Source: Bifidobacterium ramosum (GTDB lineage: Bacteria > Actinomycetota > Actinomycetes > Actinomycetales > Bifidobacteriaceae). From it: a stretch of DNA of 64,000 nt. Position numbers and translations under genes: made by a program. The notes beneath the pieces were generated by a model that was given only the letters and a program-made list of their open reading frames with translations, made no database searches and had not been told where the DNA came from. Location of the stretch: contig NZ_WBSM01000001.1 of NCBI RefSeq assembly GCF_009299505.1, forward strand, positions 558,001 through 622,000. Direction: 5' to 3'. Of this stretch, positions 55,416 through 64,000 are shown one piece after another (position 1 is the first letter of the stretch; each line of letters begins with the position of its first letter).

Positions 55416-56536
55416 CACGACACCACCACCTTGTCACCGGCCTGCAACCCGTCGGCCTTGGTGAGCTGCACCTGCGCGTTGGCGACCAGTCCGATCTCGA
55501 CCGGCACGCGCACGAGCGTGTCGCCGCGCACCACGTCGACCGCGTACGTGGTGCCGGCGGACGCGACGATCGCGGTCACCGGCACGATCAGCGTTTCCGC
55601 GCTCGCCGACTTGGACGTGTTCGGGATGACGAGATTCACCGAGACCGGTCCGAACTTCGCGACCTTCGACTGGTCGGGGAAGTCGATGCGCGCCGACGGC
55701 GAGGTCACCTGTCCATCCGTGCCGGTGGACTGGCCGCCCTGGTCGACGGCGGCGAGCGTCGTGTCGATGGTCGTGTTGTCGGGCAATACGACCTGCGCCT
55801 TGTCGCCGGCCTTGAACGTGGCGGCCTGCGTGGCGGTGAGCGCGGCCTCGACATGCAGCGTGACGTTCGTATAGCTGGCGGGGCTTACGTTCGACTCCCC
55901 CAGTTTCGCCTTGACCTGCGTGATGCGGATCGGCGCGGACGGCGCGACGGCCACGGACGACGGCTGGAACACGCCGTCCACCGCGCTGCCGGTCAATCCC
56001 AGCGACCGCTGCCATTGCCGGACCGCCTCGCGGGTCAGCCAGTCGAAATGCGCGTCCGGCTCACCGCCGAAGAAGCCGAGTTCGGCGAGGTTCCGCTCGA
56101 GCTGGGTCACGTCCGGGCCATCCGACACGTCCGTCTGCAACGTGCGCCAGAACGGGCGCTCGCCATGGAACAGCGGCACGGGCACGCCGTCCATCTCGTA
56201 CACCTGTTCGCCGGTGTTGATCTGTTTGCCGGCGACCGGCAGTTGCGTGATCGTGCCGGTCGCGGACGCGAAATCGCTTGCCTTGTCGTATTGCAGGGTC
56301 GCGCCGAGCCGGGTTTCGGCGTCGAGCACGCCCTTGGTGACCGGCTGCGTGCGCAGCGTGGTCACGTCGATGTTCCGTGACGCCGATGATTGTCCACCCG
56401 CGGTCAGATGGCCGATCAGGTTCCACGGTTGCGTCGCCACGCATGTCGCGATCAGCCCGGCGATGACGATGATCGTCATGATCGCCGCGATGATCTTGCG
56501 CCGCGTATTGAACCGTCGCTGTTCCGTTCGTGTCAT
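55415..56536 (-). CDS. periplasmic-adaptor-like protein with peptidoglycan-binding domain
   Basis: 373 residues: membrane helix (about 14-36), a beta-barrel/lipoyl-like region (GTITQLPVAGKQINTGEQVY), a PG_binding_1 domain (GPDVTQLERNLAELGFFGG, REAVRQWQRSLGL) and further barrel domains ending with LIVPVTAIVASAGTTYAVDV. This adaptor type works with MacB-like permeases in Gram-positive bacteria and may tie the complex to the wall. Coupled to the ATPase gene. Confidence 0.85.
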   Translation of the reverse strand: MTRTEQRRFNTRRKIIAAIMTIIVIAGLIATCVATQPWNLIGHLTAGGQSSASRNIDVTTLRTQPVTKGVLDAETRLGATLQYDKASDFASATGTITQLPVAGKQINTGEQVYEMDGVPVPLFHGERPFWRTLQTDVSDGPDVTQLERNLAELGFFGGEPDAHFDWLTREAVRQWQRSLGLTGSAVDGVFQPSSVAVAPSAPIRITQVKAKLGESNVSPASYTNVTLHVEAALTATQAATFKAGDKAQVVLPDNTTIDTTLAAVDQGGQSTGTDGQVTSPSARIDFPDQSKVAKFGPVSVNLVIPNTSKSASAETLIVPVTAIVASAGTTYAVDVVRGDTLVRVPVEIGLVANAQVQLTKADGLQAGDKVVVS

Positions 56537-56639
56537 ATTCGTTGCTCCTTGTCATATTGCCGGCGCCCCGCACACCCCGGCTCCCTCCCCTGAGAGGATC
56601 CGTCCGTTGCTGCCCCGTTCGCGAATCGCATCGCCGCCT

Positions 56640-56688
56640 GGCTCCTCTCCCCGAGGGGAGCTGTCAGCGCAGCTGACTGAGGGGAGCC
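56640..56688. repeat. REP-like palindromic element, copy 4
   Basis: Nearly identical to copy 1 (GAGGGGAGCTGTCAGCGCAG shared). It lies between the lipoprotein stop and the adaptor start on the same strand, where it may reduce read-through from the lipoprotein gene into the exporter genes. Confidence 0.75.
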
Positions 56689-56709
56689 GCATCCGCACGC
56701 CCAACGCGC

Positions 56710-57498
56710 TCACTGCGCGTCGCGCATCACCTGCGTGTAGTCGTAGCCGAACTCCTGAGGCGTACCGTCAAAGCCGAACGAGACGCCCGAATCGCCGACC
56801 GGGCAGTCCTTGAGGAAGCGGCGGAACTCCTCCTCGCTCACGGTTTTCGGGATCATGATCGTCGTCGGATTGTCGCCGTCCGGGTCCGCGACCCAGCTGT
56901 AGCCCTTCTCGCGCGCCTTCTTGGCGAAGTCGAGCGCCGCCTGCTTCTGCGCGTCGGAGACGGCCGGCTGCACGTTCTCGTCCTGCACGGGCTGGGTGAA
57001 GTCCGGTACCTGCGCCTGGCATGCCGCGTAGTCCTGTTGTTTGGAGGCGTACGGGCTGCCGGCGAGCGCGGTGGCGTCCTTGAACATGACCCACACCTTG
57101 TCGTCCTCCACGGTGGTGAACGTCGCGCCCGCATACAGTTGCTGCGCGTCCGAGTCGACGGTCATGCCGTTCGAGTCGCCGCCGACCTTAACGGGGTTGC
57201 CGGCCGCGTCGATCATGCGCAGTTCGACCGCGTTCTTCACCGTCGGCGCCTTGGATGTGTCCGTGGAGCCGGACATGTCGGGTGCGGCCGCGGCCTGTGC
57301 TTCGATGCCCTTGTCGGTGAGACATGCGATGAACTTCCTGACGTTCGTATCGGTCGACGTGGCGGTGTCGCCGCCAGAAGCGACGGCGTTCGACTGGTTG
57401 CCGCCGTTCGTGGTGAACGGCGTGGAGCAGCCGGCAAGTGCCGACAGGGTGAGCGTGGATGCGATGGCGATGGTCAGGGTGCGCGGGTTGCGGTTCAT
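56710..57498 (-). CDS. secreted lipoprotein, unknown function
   Basis: 262 residues with a lipoprotein signal: basic start MNRNPRT, hydrophobic core and lipobox LAGC (Cys 23). The mature part has a Ser/Thr/Asn-rich linker and a domain containing KFIACLTDKGIEAQ, QDYAACQAQVPDF and FRRFLKDCPVG, with three Cys. Lgt at 899 would lipidate it. As first gene of the unit with the adaptor, ATPase and permease, it may capture the ligand or sense it. Divergent from the OmpR-type TCS. Confidence 0.8.
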   Translation of the reverse strand: MNRNPRTLTIAIASTLTLSALAGCSTPFTTNGGNQSNAVASGGDTATSTDTNVRKFIACLTDKGIEAQAAAAPDMSGSTDTSKAPTVKNAVELRMIDAAGNPVKVGGDSNGMTVDSDAQQLYAGATFTTVEDDKVWVMFKDATALAGSPYASKQQDYAACQAQVPDFTQPVQDENVQPAVSDAQKQAALDFAKKAREKGYSWVADPDGDNPTTIMIPKTVSEEEFRRFLKDCPVGDSGVSFGFDGTPQEFGYDYTQVMRDAQ

Positions 57499-57572
57499 GG
57501 TTCCTCCTAGTGAGCGTTGTGGTCGTCATCCATCCAACCGTGTCGTCCGTGGCGTGTCGGTGAGGTTCCGTC

Positions 57573-57588
57573 TTACCTTCGCATTACC
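57573..57588. promoter_or_regulatory. TTACC direct repeat, possible OmpR-type site
   Basis: TTACC at 57573-57577 and 57584-57588, an 11-nt period as expected for OmpR-family dimers on one DNA face. It lies between the divergent lipoprotein and regulator genes, so it could control both. Confidence 0.45.
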
Positions 57589-57661
57589 GACAGGGCGGGA
57601 GGATGGGGATGATAATGGGTGGAGCACCCGAACCGTACGCATCGCACGAAAGAGGCACGAC

Positions 57662-58333
57662 ATGCGAATCCTGATCGTCGAGGACGACCGCGAACTGGCC
57701 GCCGCGTTGGACGACGCGCTGCGCTACGAAGGCTATGCGACGAGCCTCGCCGCGACCGGCACCGAGGCATTGCAGGCGCTCGCCGAACAGAACATCGACA
57801 TCGTGCTGCTCGACCGTGATCTGCCGGTGCTCTCGGGCGACGCGGTGATGGCGACGATCGCCGCGAACCGCATCCCCGTCGCCGTCATCATGCTCACCGC
57901 CGCGGCCGACGTGAGCGACCGGGTCAGCGGACTCGACCTCGGCGCCGACGACTATCTGACCAAACCGTTCGCCTATCCCGAACTGCTCGCCCGCATCCGC
58001 GCGCTGCAACGTCGCGCCGGCACATCCAATACGACCGCGGCGGTGCTTTCGCGCGGCGACATCACGATCGACACGACGCGTCGGCTCGTGTTCCAAGACC
58101 ACGGGCGCACGCTCGTCAAGCTCACGCCGAAGGAGTACGGCGTACTGCTCGAACTCATGCGCGCCGACGGCGGCTACGTGAACGTGCCGGAACTCTACGC
58201 GGCCGTATGGGACGATCCGACCGCCGCGGAGCCGGCCGACGTGATCAAGACCACCGTGTACTCGCTGCGCCGCAAGATCGCCGACCGCAACGCGATCGTC
58301 TCGACCCGCGGGGAAGGATACCGGTTGCAATGA
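57662..58333 (+). CDS. OmpR-type response regulator
   Basis: 223 residues. Receiver: MRILIVEDDRELAAAL, phospho-acceptor in IVLLDRDLPVLSG, Lys in DDYLTKPFAYPE. Winged-helix output: LTPKEYGVLLELMRADGGYV, VIKTTVYSLRRKI and GEGYRL. It overlaps the kinase gene by ATGA. The divergent efflux operon is its probable target. Confidence 0.92.
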   Translation: MRILIVEDDRELAAALDDALRYEGYATSLAATGTEALQALAEQNIDIVLLDRDLPVLSGDAVMATIAANRIPVAVIMLTAAADVSDRVSGLDLGADDYLTKPFAYPELLARIRALQRRAGTSNTTAAVLSRGDITIDTTRRLVFQDHGRTLVKLTPKEYGVLLELMRADGGYVNVPELYAAVWDDPTAAEPADVIKTTVYSLRRKIADRNAIVSTRGEGYRLQ

Positions 58334-59736
58334 ACTGCATGCGCACGATCATCGCGCGGCTACGGCCACGCACGTTCAGGGCCGTCATGGTGCTGTCCAT
58401 CACGGTCATATCCGTACTGATGATGGCGGCCGTCATCATCGCGCAGAACATCATCGTCGCCCGTGTCGCCGCCGAACAGAACATGGCCGTCATGTGCGTC
58501 TCCTCGTTCGACCCGTCCGACTCGTCTGACTCGTCGGGCGGTATCGATTCCGGCTCCCCGGATGCGACATCGGCAGGGATGTGCGATAAAGAGGCGGTCT
58601 CGCTCGGCGACGGGGCGAGCATCGACGTGTTCGGCCAATCCGATACGAACCAATACTCGTTCGGCATCGCCAGAACGGTGGACTCGGTCACCAGCTCATT
58701 CGTCACCACCATGCGGGTGTCATCCATCGTCATGATGATCGTGTTCGGACTGCTCGCGCTCGGCGTCGCATGGATCGTCGGCACGACACTGTCGAACCGA
58801 GTCGCCGACGTCGGCCGGCAGGTCGAGTCACTCAACCCGGACGACCTGCATGCCCGGATCGACGACACGCATGATCATGATGAGATCGGCCGACTGGTCA
58901 CGTCGATTAATGGTCTGCTCGACCGCGTCCAGGCGGCGTCCGAAGCGGAGCAGCGGTTCGTGTCGAACGCGTCGCACGAGCTGCGCACGCCGATCGCCGC
59001 CGTGGAGACGAACCTCGACGCGCCGCTCGCCCAAGGCCGCTTCCCCGCCGACGTGGAACCATCCGTACGCCGTGCGCTCGCCGCGAACCGGCGTGGCGCG
59101 CAGCTCGTACAGGCGCTGCTCACGTTGTCGCGCATCCAGAACGGCGCGATCGGAGAGCAGCAGACGGCGACGGGCACGTCGAACAATGGCACGGACGCCG
59201 TCATGATTGGCAAGACAGTACCGCCGACCGCAACGGACGTCGCCGCCGGCATGGCCGGTACCGTTTGCTCGGCCGATCTGACCGGATGTGTGAACGACAT
59301 GATCGACAACGTCGCGGACGACGCGGCGACGCACGGCATCACCGTGCACGCCGACGGTCTGCCGTCCGTACGCGTGGCCGCCGACCATGCGCTGCTGGAA
59401 CTGGCCGTGGGCAATCTCATCCGCAATGCCGTCGTGCATAACGTGGACGGTGGCTCGGTCGACGTAACGATCACGACGGACGATGACGGCAGCGGCGACG
59501 GCGCCGGCAGGGTGATGCTGACGGTAACGAACACCACCGATGAGCGGCTTCCCGATGATCTCGATGAGCTCGTCCAGCCGTTCCACCGCGGCGAGCATTC
59601 GCGTATCAGCGCCGCGCCCGGTGTGGGGTTGGGCCTGTCGATCGTGGATGCCGCATGCGATGCGATGGGCGCGACCCTGACGCTCTCGCAGCCCGATCCC
59701 GCCACGTTCCGCGCGATAATCCGTTTTCCTCGTTAG
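58330..59736 (+). CDS. sensor histidine kinase of the OmpR-type system
   Basis: 468 residues: two membrane helices (about 17-42 and 130-155) around a short extracytoplasmic loop with two Cys and a Ser/Asp repeat (FDPSDSSDSSGG), HAMP (SNRVADVGRQVESL), HisKA (FVSNASHELRTPIAAVETNL) and HATPase_c (GNLIRNAVVHN, GVGLGLSIVDAA). An insertion of about 45 residues between HisKA and HATPase is unusual. Start overlaps the regulator stop. Confidence 0.92.
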   Translation: MNCMRTIIARLRPRTFRAVMVLSITVISVLMMAAVIIAQNIIVARVAAEQNMAVMCVSSFDPSDSSDSSGGIDSGSPDATSAGMCDKEAVSLGDGASIDVFGQSDTNQYSFGIARTVDSVTSSFVTTMRVSSIVMMIVFGLLALGVAWIVGTTLSNRVADVGRQVESLNPDDLHARIDDTHDHDEIGRLVTSINGLLDRVQAASEAEQRFVSNASHELRTPIAAVETNLDAPLAQGRFPADVEPSVRRALAANRRGAQLVQALLTLSRIQNGAIGEQQTATGTSNNGTDAVMIGKTVPPTATDVAAGMAGTVCSADLTGCVNDMIDNVADDAATHGITVHADGLPSVRVAADHALLELAVGNLIRNAVVHNVDGGSVDVTITTDDDGSGDGAGRVMLTVTNTTDERLPDDLDELVQPFHRGEHSRISAAPGVGLGLSIVDAACDAMGATLTLSQPDPATFRAIIRFPR

Positions 59737-59749
59737 TTAATCCTTGGAC

Positions 59750-59765
59750 TCCCCTGAGAAGGGGA
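59750..59765. terminator. short hairpin between convergent genes
   Basis: TCCCCT-GAGA-AGGGGA, a perfect 6-bp stem 13 nt after the kinase stop and 13 nt before the VanY stop. It may be a shared terminator or the worn end of a REP-like element. Confidence 0.4.
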
Positions 59766-59778
59766 AACCTAGGTGTAC

Positions 59779-60585
59779 TCACCGCACGTACTCCTCAAGC
59801 GTGATGCCGCGCTCGTGCATGGTCTTGGCCGCATCCGCGCCAACGTACCGGTAGTGCCACGCCTCGAACGCGTTGCCGGTCACGTCGGTCTTCCCGTCCG
59901 GATACCGCAGCACGAACCCGTACTCCCATGCATGCGCGGCAAGCCAGTCGTACACACGCTGGTTGGCGTCGGCGTCCGCTGCGCCGGCCGCGTTCAAATC
60001 CACCGCCAGGCCGATCTCGTGTTCGCTGGTGCCGGGGATCGCGACCAGTTTCTCGGCGTTCGCCCGCGCGTCCTGATCGCTCATGCCTTCGTTCTCGTAC
60101 AGGAAGACCTTGTCGTGCATGATCTGCTGTTGCTGCGCGTGCGTGCGGTAGCCGGCCGTCACCTCGGGATCGAGTCCATCGGCGCGCATCGTGTCGAACA
60201 TGCGCTGCAGGTCGGGGTAGATGCGTGCGTCGACCTGCTGGCCGTTGGCGAGCTGCGTAAGTTCGGGCGCGGGATAGTCGTCGGGGATGCGGTGCCACCG
60301 GTTGACGACGATCAGGTTCCATGACTGCGCGGCATATTCGGCTTCGGGGATGCCCGGCGCGAACGGTCCCCAGTGGGCGACGCGTCCCAGTCCGACCAGC
60401 GTGCCGACGATGACCGTCATGGCCGCGACCGTCGCGATGATCATCCGTGCCACGGCCTTGGCCATGCGCTCGTGACGGTACTGCGCGAAGCTGCGTACCG
60501 TTCCCCTGCCGTCGGTTGTCCGTCCGTGGTGACGTTCCTTGGTCGCGCGTCCTTGCGCGATGGGTTCCGTTGCGGTCCGTGTCAT
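59779..60585 (-). CDS. VanY-type D-alanyl-D-alanine carboxypeptidase
   Basis: 268 residues: a basic cytoplasmic N-terminus of about 40 residues, one membrane helix (about 45-68) and a zinc peptidase domain. The zinc site is SEHEIGLAVDLN (SxHxxGxAxD type) and WHYRYVG, with AGYRTHAQQQQIMHDK upstream. It trims the terminal D-Ala from peptidoglycan stems. The long charged N-terminus is unusual but the Met at 60585 is the best available. Confidence 0.88.
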   Translation of the reverse strand: MTRTATEPIAQGRATKERHHGRTTDGRGTVRSFAQYRHERMAKAVARMIIATVAAMTVIVGTLVGLGRVAHWGPFAPGIPEAEYAAQSWNLIVVNRWHRIPDDYPAPELTQLANGQQVDARIYPDLQRMFDTMRADGLDPEVTAGYRTHAQQQQIMHDKVFLYENEGMSDQDARANAEKLVAIPGTSEHEIGLAVDLNAAGAADADANQRVYDWLAAHAWEYGFVLRYPDGKTDVTGNAFEAWHYRYVGADAAKTMHERGITLEEYVR

Positions 60586-60663
60586 GGTTCATCCCTCCCG
60601 TGTCGGCGCAGGTCGGCGATCCGCTTGGCCGGTCTCCCGCACCGCGGTCGCATACCATATAAA

Positions 60664-60704
60664 AACCGTTGCGATACCTCTCAATCGTAGGAATCGCAAC
60701 GGTT
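60664..60704 (-). terminator. intrinsic terminator of the pcp operon
   Basis: AACCGTTGCGAT (60664-60675) and ATCGCAACGGTT (60693-60704) form a 12-bp stem. On the minus strand it is followed by a T-run (TTTTT), so it is a standard rho-independent terminator for the pcp transcript, upstream of the VanY gene. Confidence 0.85.
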
Positions 60705-60811
60705 GCGCGCTATCGGCCGGCGGGATGAACCGGCCCTGATCCTTGGGGATGATCTCCCGGAGCCGCACCCCTAAGGGTCACCCCGGGCCGACCGTTTCGG
60801 CCGTGCGCCGG

Positions 60812-61462
60812 TCAGTGGGTTTCGCCCATGATCTCGGTCGCGTCGGTTTCGGCGGTCACGGCCGCTTCGATCGCGTATTCGAGGGCCTTGGCCATCGTGG
60901 CGATCTCCATGACCGGCGTGCCGTTCGCCTTGCCGACGCCCTGTTCGACCGCGTACGGCACGTGGATGAACCCGCCCTTGATGCCGGGGAACTTGCGGTC
61001 GAGCAGGTAGAGCACGTTGTACATGATCGCATTGCACACGTAGGTGCCGGCCGTGTACGACATGAACGCGGGGATGCCGTGGTCGTTGATGTTCTTGACC
61101 ATCACCTTGACCGGTAGGGTCGCGAAGTACGCGGTGTCGCCGTCGGCGCGCAGGGGCGTGTCAAACGGCTGTTCGCCGTCGTTGTCGGGGATGCGCGCCT
61201 CGGCGAGGTTGATCGCGACCTTTTCGACGGTGATCGCGGAGCGGCCGCCGGCCTGACCGACGCACAGCACGAAGTCCGGCCGTTCGCGTTCGATGGCCGC
61301 TTCGACGACCTGCGCGCTGCGCGTGAACACGGTCGGGATCTCGAGTGTGACGACCGTCGCGCCGGCGATCTCGTCCGGCAGCAGTTTGACGGCCTCGAAC
61401 GCGGGGTTGACGGGTTCGCCGCCGAACGGGTCGAATCCAGTGACGAGGATCTTCTTGGACAT
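60812..61462 (-). CDS. pcp: pyrrolidone-carboxylate peptidase
   Basis: 216 residues. It removes N-terminal pyroglutamate from peptides. ILVTGFDPFGGEPVNPAFEA opens the family; the catalytic Glu lies in ITVEKVAINLAEARIPDN, the Cys in SYTAGTYVCNAIMY and the His in GGFIHVPY. AAGGAG six nt before the ATG. Last gene of the DUF969-DUF979-pcp operon, an association seen widely in Gram-positives. Confidence 0.93.
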   Translation of the reverse strand: MSKKILVTGFDPFGGEPVNPAFEAVKLLPDEIAGATVVTLEIPTVFTRSAQVVEAAIERERPDFVLCVGQAGGRSAITVEKVAINLAEARIPDNDGEQPFDTPLRADGDTAYFATLPVKVMVKNINDHGIPAFMSYTAGTYVCNAIMYNVLYLLDRKFPGIKGGFIHVPYAVEQGVGKANGTPVMEIATMAKALEYAIEAAVTAETDATEIMGETH

Positions 61463-61503
61463 GGTGAACTCCTTTGTCGTTTGTCGTTGGTTGGTTGTGA
61501 TGA

Positions 61504-62457
61504 CTACCGCGCGATGAGCATGTAGACGATCTGCACGACGATCATGACGAGCGCCGGCAGCACCTGGTTCTTGATCACGCCCATGCGGTCCTTCATGTCG
61601 AGCATGGCGACGGGCACGATGTTGAAGTTCGCGGCCATCGGCGTCATCAGCGTGCCGCAGTAGCCGCAGGTGAGCGCGAGGATGCCGATCACGGCCGGGT
61701 CGGCGCCGTAGGCGAGCACGAACGGCGCGCCGATGCCGACGGTCATCACGGTGATCGCGGCGAACGCGTTGCCCATGATCATGGTGAACAGCATCATGCC
61801 GATCGCGAACACGATGATGCCGACCGTCACGTTGCCCTTCGGAATCACGCCGCCGACCAGTTTGGCGATCACGTCGCCCACGCCGGCCGCGGTGAAGATC
61901 GCGCCGAGGCTGGCAAGCAGCATCGGCAGCATGCACAGCGCGCCCATCGCCGACAGCAGCCGTTCGGAGTCGTTGAGGAACACCTGCGGCTTGTTGTCGC
62001 GCGAGTACGCGTACAGGATGACCGCGGCGATCATCACGCCGATGCAGCAGCCGGTCAACGCGCTGATGGACGGGATGAGCGCGCCGATGATCGCGAACAC
62101 GCCGAGGCAGAGCGCGGGCACGAAGATCTTCATGCCGATGCGCTTGAAGTTCGCGGCGACCTCGGATTCGGTGGGTGCGCTCTGGTCGGACGCGGTGCCC
62201 TTGCGCACCTGCTTGAAGATCGCGGGGATGATCATGACGATGATGAGCACGCCGTCCGCGATGGCCGGGATCCACCGGCCGAACGCGATGACGATGCCGA
62301 GCGCGGTCCAGAAGACGAACGTGCCGTAGCGCGCCTTGTTGGTCGTGTCGCGCAGGTTGCGCACGCCCGCGTACACGGACATGAATCCCATGAAGATGTA
62401 GAAGACCTCGAGGATCTTCGTGCCGACGGTCACGGTCGGGTCCATGAAGAACTGCAT
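61504..62457 (-). CDS. DUF979 family membrane protein
   Basis: 317 residues with about eight helices. YIFMGFMSVYAGVRNLRD, FTMIMGNAFAAITVMTVGIG and CGYCGTLMTPMAANFN are family landmarks. Its start is 1 nt after the DUF969 stop. The pair is thought to form a transporter; next to pcp, a pyroglutamate or pyroglutamyl-peptide substrate is likely but inferred. Confidence 0.88.
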   Translation of the reverse strand: MQFFMDPTVTVGTKILEVFYIFMGFMSVYAGVRNLRDTTNKARYGTFVFWTALGIVIAFGRWIPAIADGVLIIVMIIPAIFKQVRKGTASDQSAPTESEVAANFKRIGMKIFVPALCLGVFAIIGALIPSISALTGCCIGVMIAAVILYAYSRDNKPQVFLNDSERLLSAMGALCMLPMLLASLGAIFTAAGVGDVIAKLVGGVIPKGNVTVGIIVFAIGMMLFTMIMGNAFAAITVMTVGIGAPFVLAYGADPAVIGILALTCGYCGTLMTPMAANFNIVPVAMLDMKDRMGVIKNQVLPALVMIVVQIVYMLIAR

Positions 62458-62458
62458 G

Positions 62459-63184
62459 TCACGCCTCCTTGCCTGCGGTCGCGGCGGCGACCGTCTTGCC
62501 GCCGTCCGTCGCGTCGCCGTAGTACTTCCTGCGCAGTCGCGCGTCCTTGACGATGTAGTAGACGGCGGCCACGCCGACTGCGATCACCGCGACCGGGATC
62601 TCGATGACGGCCATGCGCAGCAGGTCGACGTCGTAGCCGAGCGGCTTCATCGTGGACTGCACGAGCAGCGCGCCGGCCGTGCCGACGAACAGCACCTGGC
62701 CGAAGAACCATGCGATGTTCTCCATGCCGGACGCCATGCCCTTGAGCTCCTCCACGTATTCGTCCTTGGGCTCGTGGCCGGCCGCTTCGATCGCGCCGAC
62801 GGCCATCGGCATGATGACGGGCCGCACGAAGCCGGCCACGCCGCCGAAGCTCACGTTGAACGCGGCGAACACGAGACGCATCACGCCGTAGATCGCGATG
62901 ACCATGCCGGGCGTCGCGTTCCTCACCTTGCCGATGAGCTGCGCGGCGGCGGTCTTCAGACCGTTGCGTTCCAGCGTGCCGGTGACGAGCAGCACGATGA
63001 TGAAGATCGCCATGCTGCGGTTGGATACGAACGACGTGCCAAGCGTGGTGAGGAATCCGTCGACGCCGATGCCGCCGACGAGGGCCGTCACCACGGCGGC
63101 CACGATGATGATGAGAATCGCGTCGAGCTTCAGTGCGAAGCCGACGATCACGATCGCGATTCCCAGAAGCACCAGATAATCCAT
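62459..63184 (-). CDS. DUF969 family membrane protein
   Basis: 241 residues with about six helices; MDYLVLLGIAIVIVGFALKL, SNRSMAIFIIVLLVTGTLER and FGGVAGFVRPVIMPMA fit DUF969. AGGAGG nine nt before ATG 63184 fixes the start. First gene of the operon; partner of DUF979. Confidence 0.88.
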   Translation of the reverse strand: MDYLVLLGIAIVIVGFALKLDAILIIIVAAVVTALVGGIGVDGFLTTLGTSFVSNRSMAIFIIVLLVTGTLERNGLKTAAAQLIGKVRNATPGMVIAIYGVMRLVFAAFNVSFGGVAGFVRPVIMPMAVGAIEAAGHEPKDEYVEELKGMASGMENIAWFFGQVLFVGTAGALLVQSTMKPLGYDVDLLRMAVIEIPVAVIAVGVAAVYYIVKDARLRRKYYGDATDGGKTVAAATAGKEA

Positions 63185-63468
63185 GCCGGTGTACCTCCTG
63201 AAATGGTTGACTGTCCGTGCGCCGGTAATGCTCGTGGCACCGTTGCACGCTGCCCATCCAGTGTAATGCGTGAACCTTCGCCATGTCGTCACGCCACGGC
63301 GGATGGCCGCGAATCCGCGTGATCACCGTCCGCTGTTCGGCACCCCTTCGCTATAGTGGACGGTTGGACTTTGCCTGCCGCGCGACATGCGGGCGGGCGC
63401 ATGACGAGACGCGGATGCAACGCGACGGATACGACGACGCGACGAACGAGAAGGACGGACTGACAGGC

Positions 63469-64000
63469 ATGGCCATCGAAGCGCAGGGACTTGAGATTCA
63501 GATCGGGGCGCGCACGCTCCTGCACCCGACCGACTTCCATGTGGCCAAGGGCGACAAGATCGGTCTGGTCGGCCGCAACGGCGCCGGCAAGACCACGCTG
63601 ACGCGCGTTATCACCGGCGACATGCTGCCGTCCGCCGGCAAGGTGCGCGTCTCCGGCAAGCTTGGCTATCTGCCGCAGGATACGCATGCCGCCGACCAGA
63701 CGCAAACCGCGCTTGACCGCATGATGAGCGCGCGCGACATCGCGACGATCATCGCACGCATGCGCAAATGCGAGAAGGAGATGACCGACCCGGATCCGGA
63801 CGTGATGACGCGCGCGATGAACCGGTACGACAAGATCATGCAGGATTTCGACAAGGCCGGCGGCTACGCGGCGCAGTCCGAGGCGATCGCGATGGCCGAC
63901 AGCCTCGGCCTGCCGCAGGACGTGATGAACCGCGAGCTGGGCACCCTGTCCGGCGGCCAGCGACGCCGCATCGAACTGGCCCGTATCCTCTTCTCCGACG
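63469..64000 (+). CDS. ABC-F family ATPase, N-terminal part
   Basis: 177 codons in the window; the gene runs off the right edge. Walker A is LVGRNGAGKTTLTR and the first signature LGTLSGGQRRRIELARILF. The opening MAIEAQGLEIQIGARTLL and no membrane part fit soluble ABC-F proteins, which act on the ribosome in translation quality control or antibiotic protection. The subtype cannot be assigned without the linker and second domain. Confidence 0.85.
   Translation, partial: MAIEAQGLEIQIGARTLLHPTDFHVAKGDKIGLVGRNGAGKTTLTRVITGDMLPSAGKVRVSGKLGYLPQDTHAADQTQTALDRMMSARDIATIIARMRKCEKEMTDPDPDVMTRAMNRYDKIMQDFDKAGGYAAQSEAIAMADSLGLPQDVMNRELGTLSGGQRRRIELARILFSD

Noticed and set aside
60743-61117. Plus-strand frame opposite pcp
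   Set aside because: Antisense to a clear gene with all catalytic residues; no support of its own.

Overview
The window looks like a chromosomal segment of a Bifidobacterium. It is GC-rich, most intergenic spaces are short, and AGGAGG-type ribosome sites are frequent. The gene set fits the genus: a fused trpC-trpB gene followed by trpA, a DUF969-DUF979-pcp operon, a Wadjet/MksBEF-like jetABC operon, an IS1249-type transposase, and LuxR-type two-component systems next to bacteriocin-type ABC permeases. The genus is inferred from protein families and gene order; no rRNA or tRNA was recognised.

Layout. 1-8.9 kb is core metabolism: hisE (edge), rpe, lgt, trpA, trpCB, nfo, a VOC protein, an MFS exporter behind a possible leader peptide, and pncA. 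9-10.6 kb is a hipBA pair with an AT-rich promoter. 10.5-16 kb is two-component system 1 (TCS1), divergent from a permease/ATPase/small-protein set of bacteriocin-immunity type. 16-19.1 kb has an SRAP protein, DUF2316, an aldo/keto reductase and a PPOX-fold protein. 19.1-46 kb is accessory and heavily rearranged. It contains a sigma factor/kinase chimera, a duplicated small membrane-protein family, two glycosyltransferases, TCS2, two tandem ATPase-permease pairs, a Fic protein, TCS3, a tandem duplication interrupted by an IS1249-like element, a DsbA-like protein, a small inverted-repeat element with a passenger gene, a frameshifted DUF2142 gene and a group of acetyltransferases. 46-53.2 kb holds YbaK, a holin-like protein and jetABC without jetD. 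53.4-59.7 kb is a MacAB-like efflux operon with a lipoprotein, divergent from an OmpR-type TCS. 59.8-64 kb has a VanY-type peptidase, pcp-DUF979-DUF969 and the start of an ABC-F ATPase.

How parts work together. Three paralogous NarL/LuxR-type two-component systems share one design: a response regulator whose gene overlaps a HisKA_3 kinase. TCS1 is divergent from an ABC exporter/immunity unit across a palindrome with TGTC/GACA half-sites. TCS2 sits inside a set of three promoters that carry the same 23-bp palindrome at almost the same distance from a -10-like hexamer. These promoters drive three transcription units of small membrane proteins. I infer a cell-envelope or peptide-stress regulon. 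It is the strongest candidate for something undescribed here.

Other signals that genes alone do not explain are two arrays of palindromes with an exact 61-nt period (37.2 and 45.7 kb), a REP-like palindromic family of which one copy is translated inside an ABC ATPase gene, two mobile elements with intact 8-bp target duplications, and several gene remnants that record local deletions.
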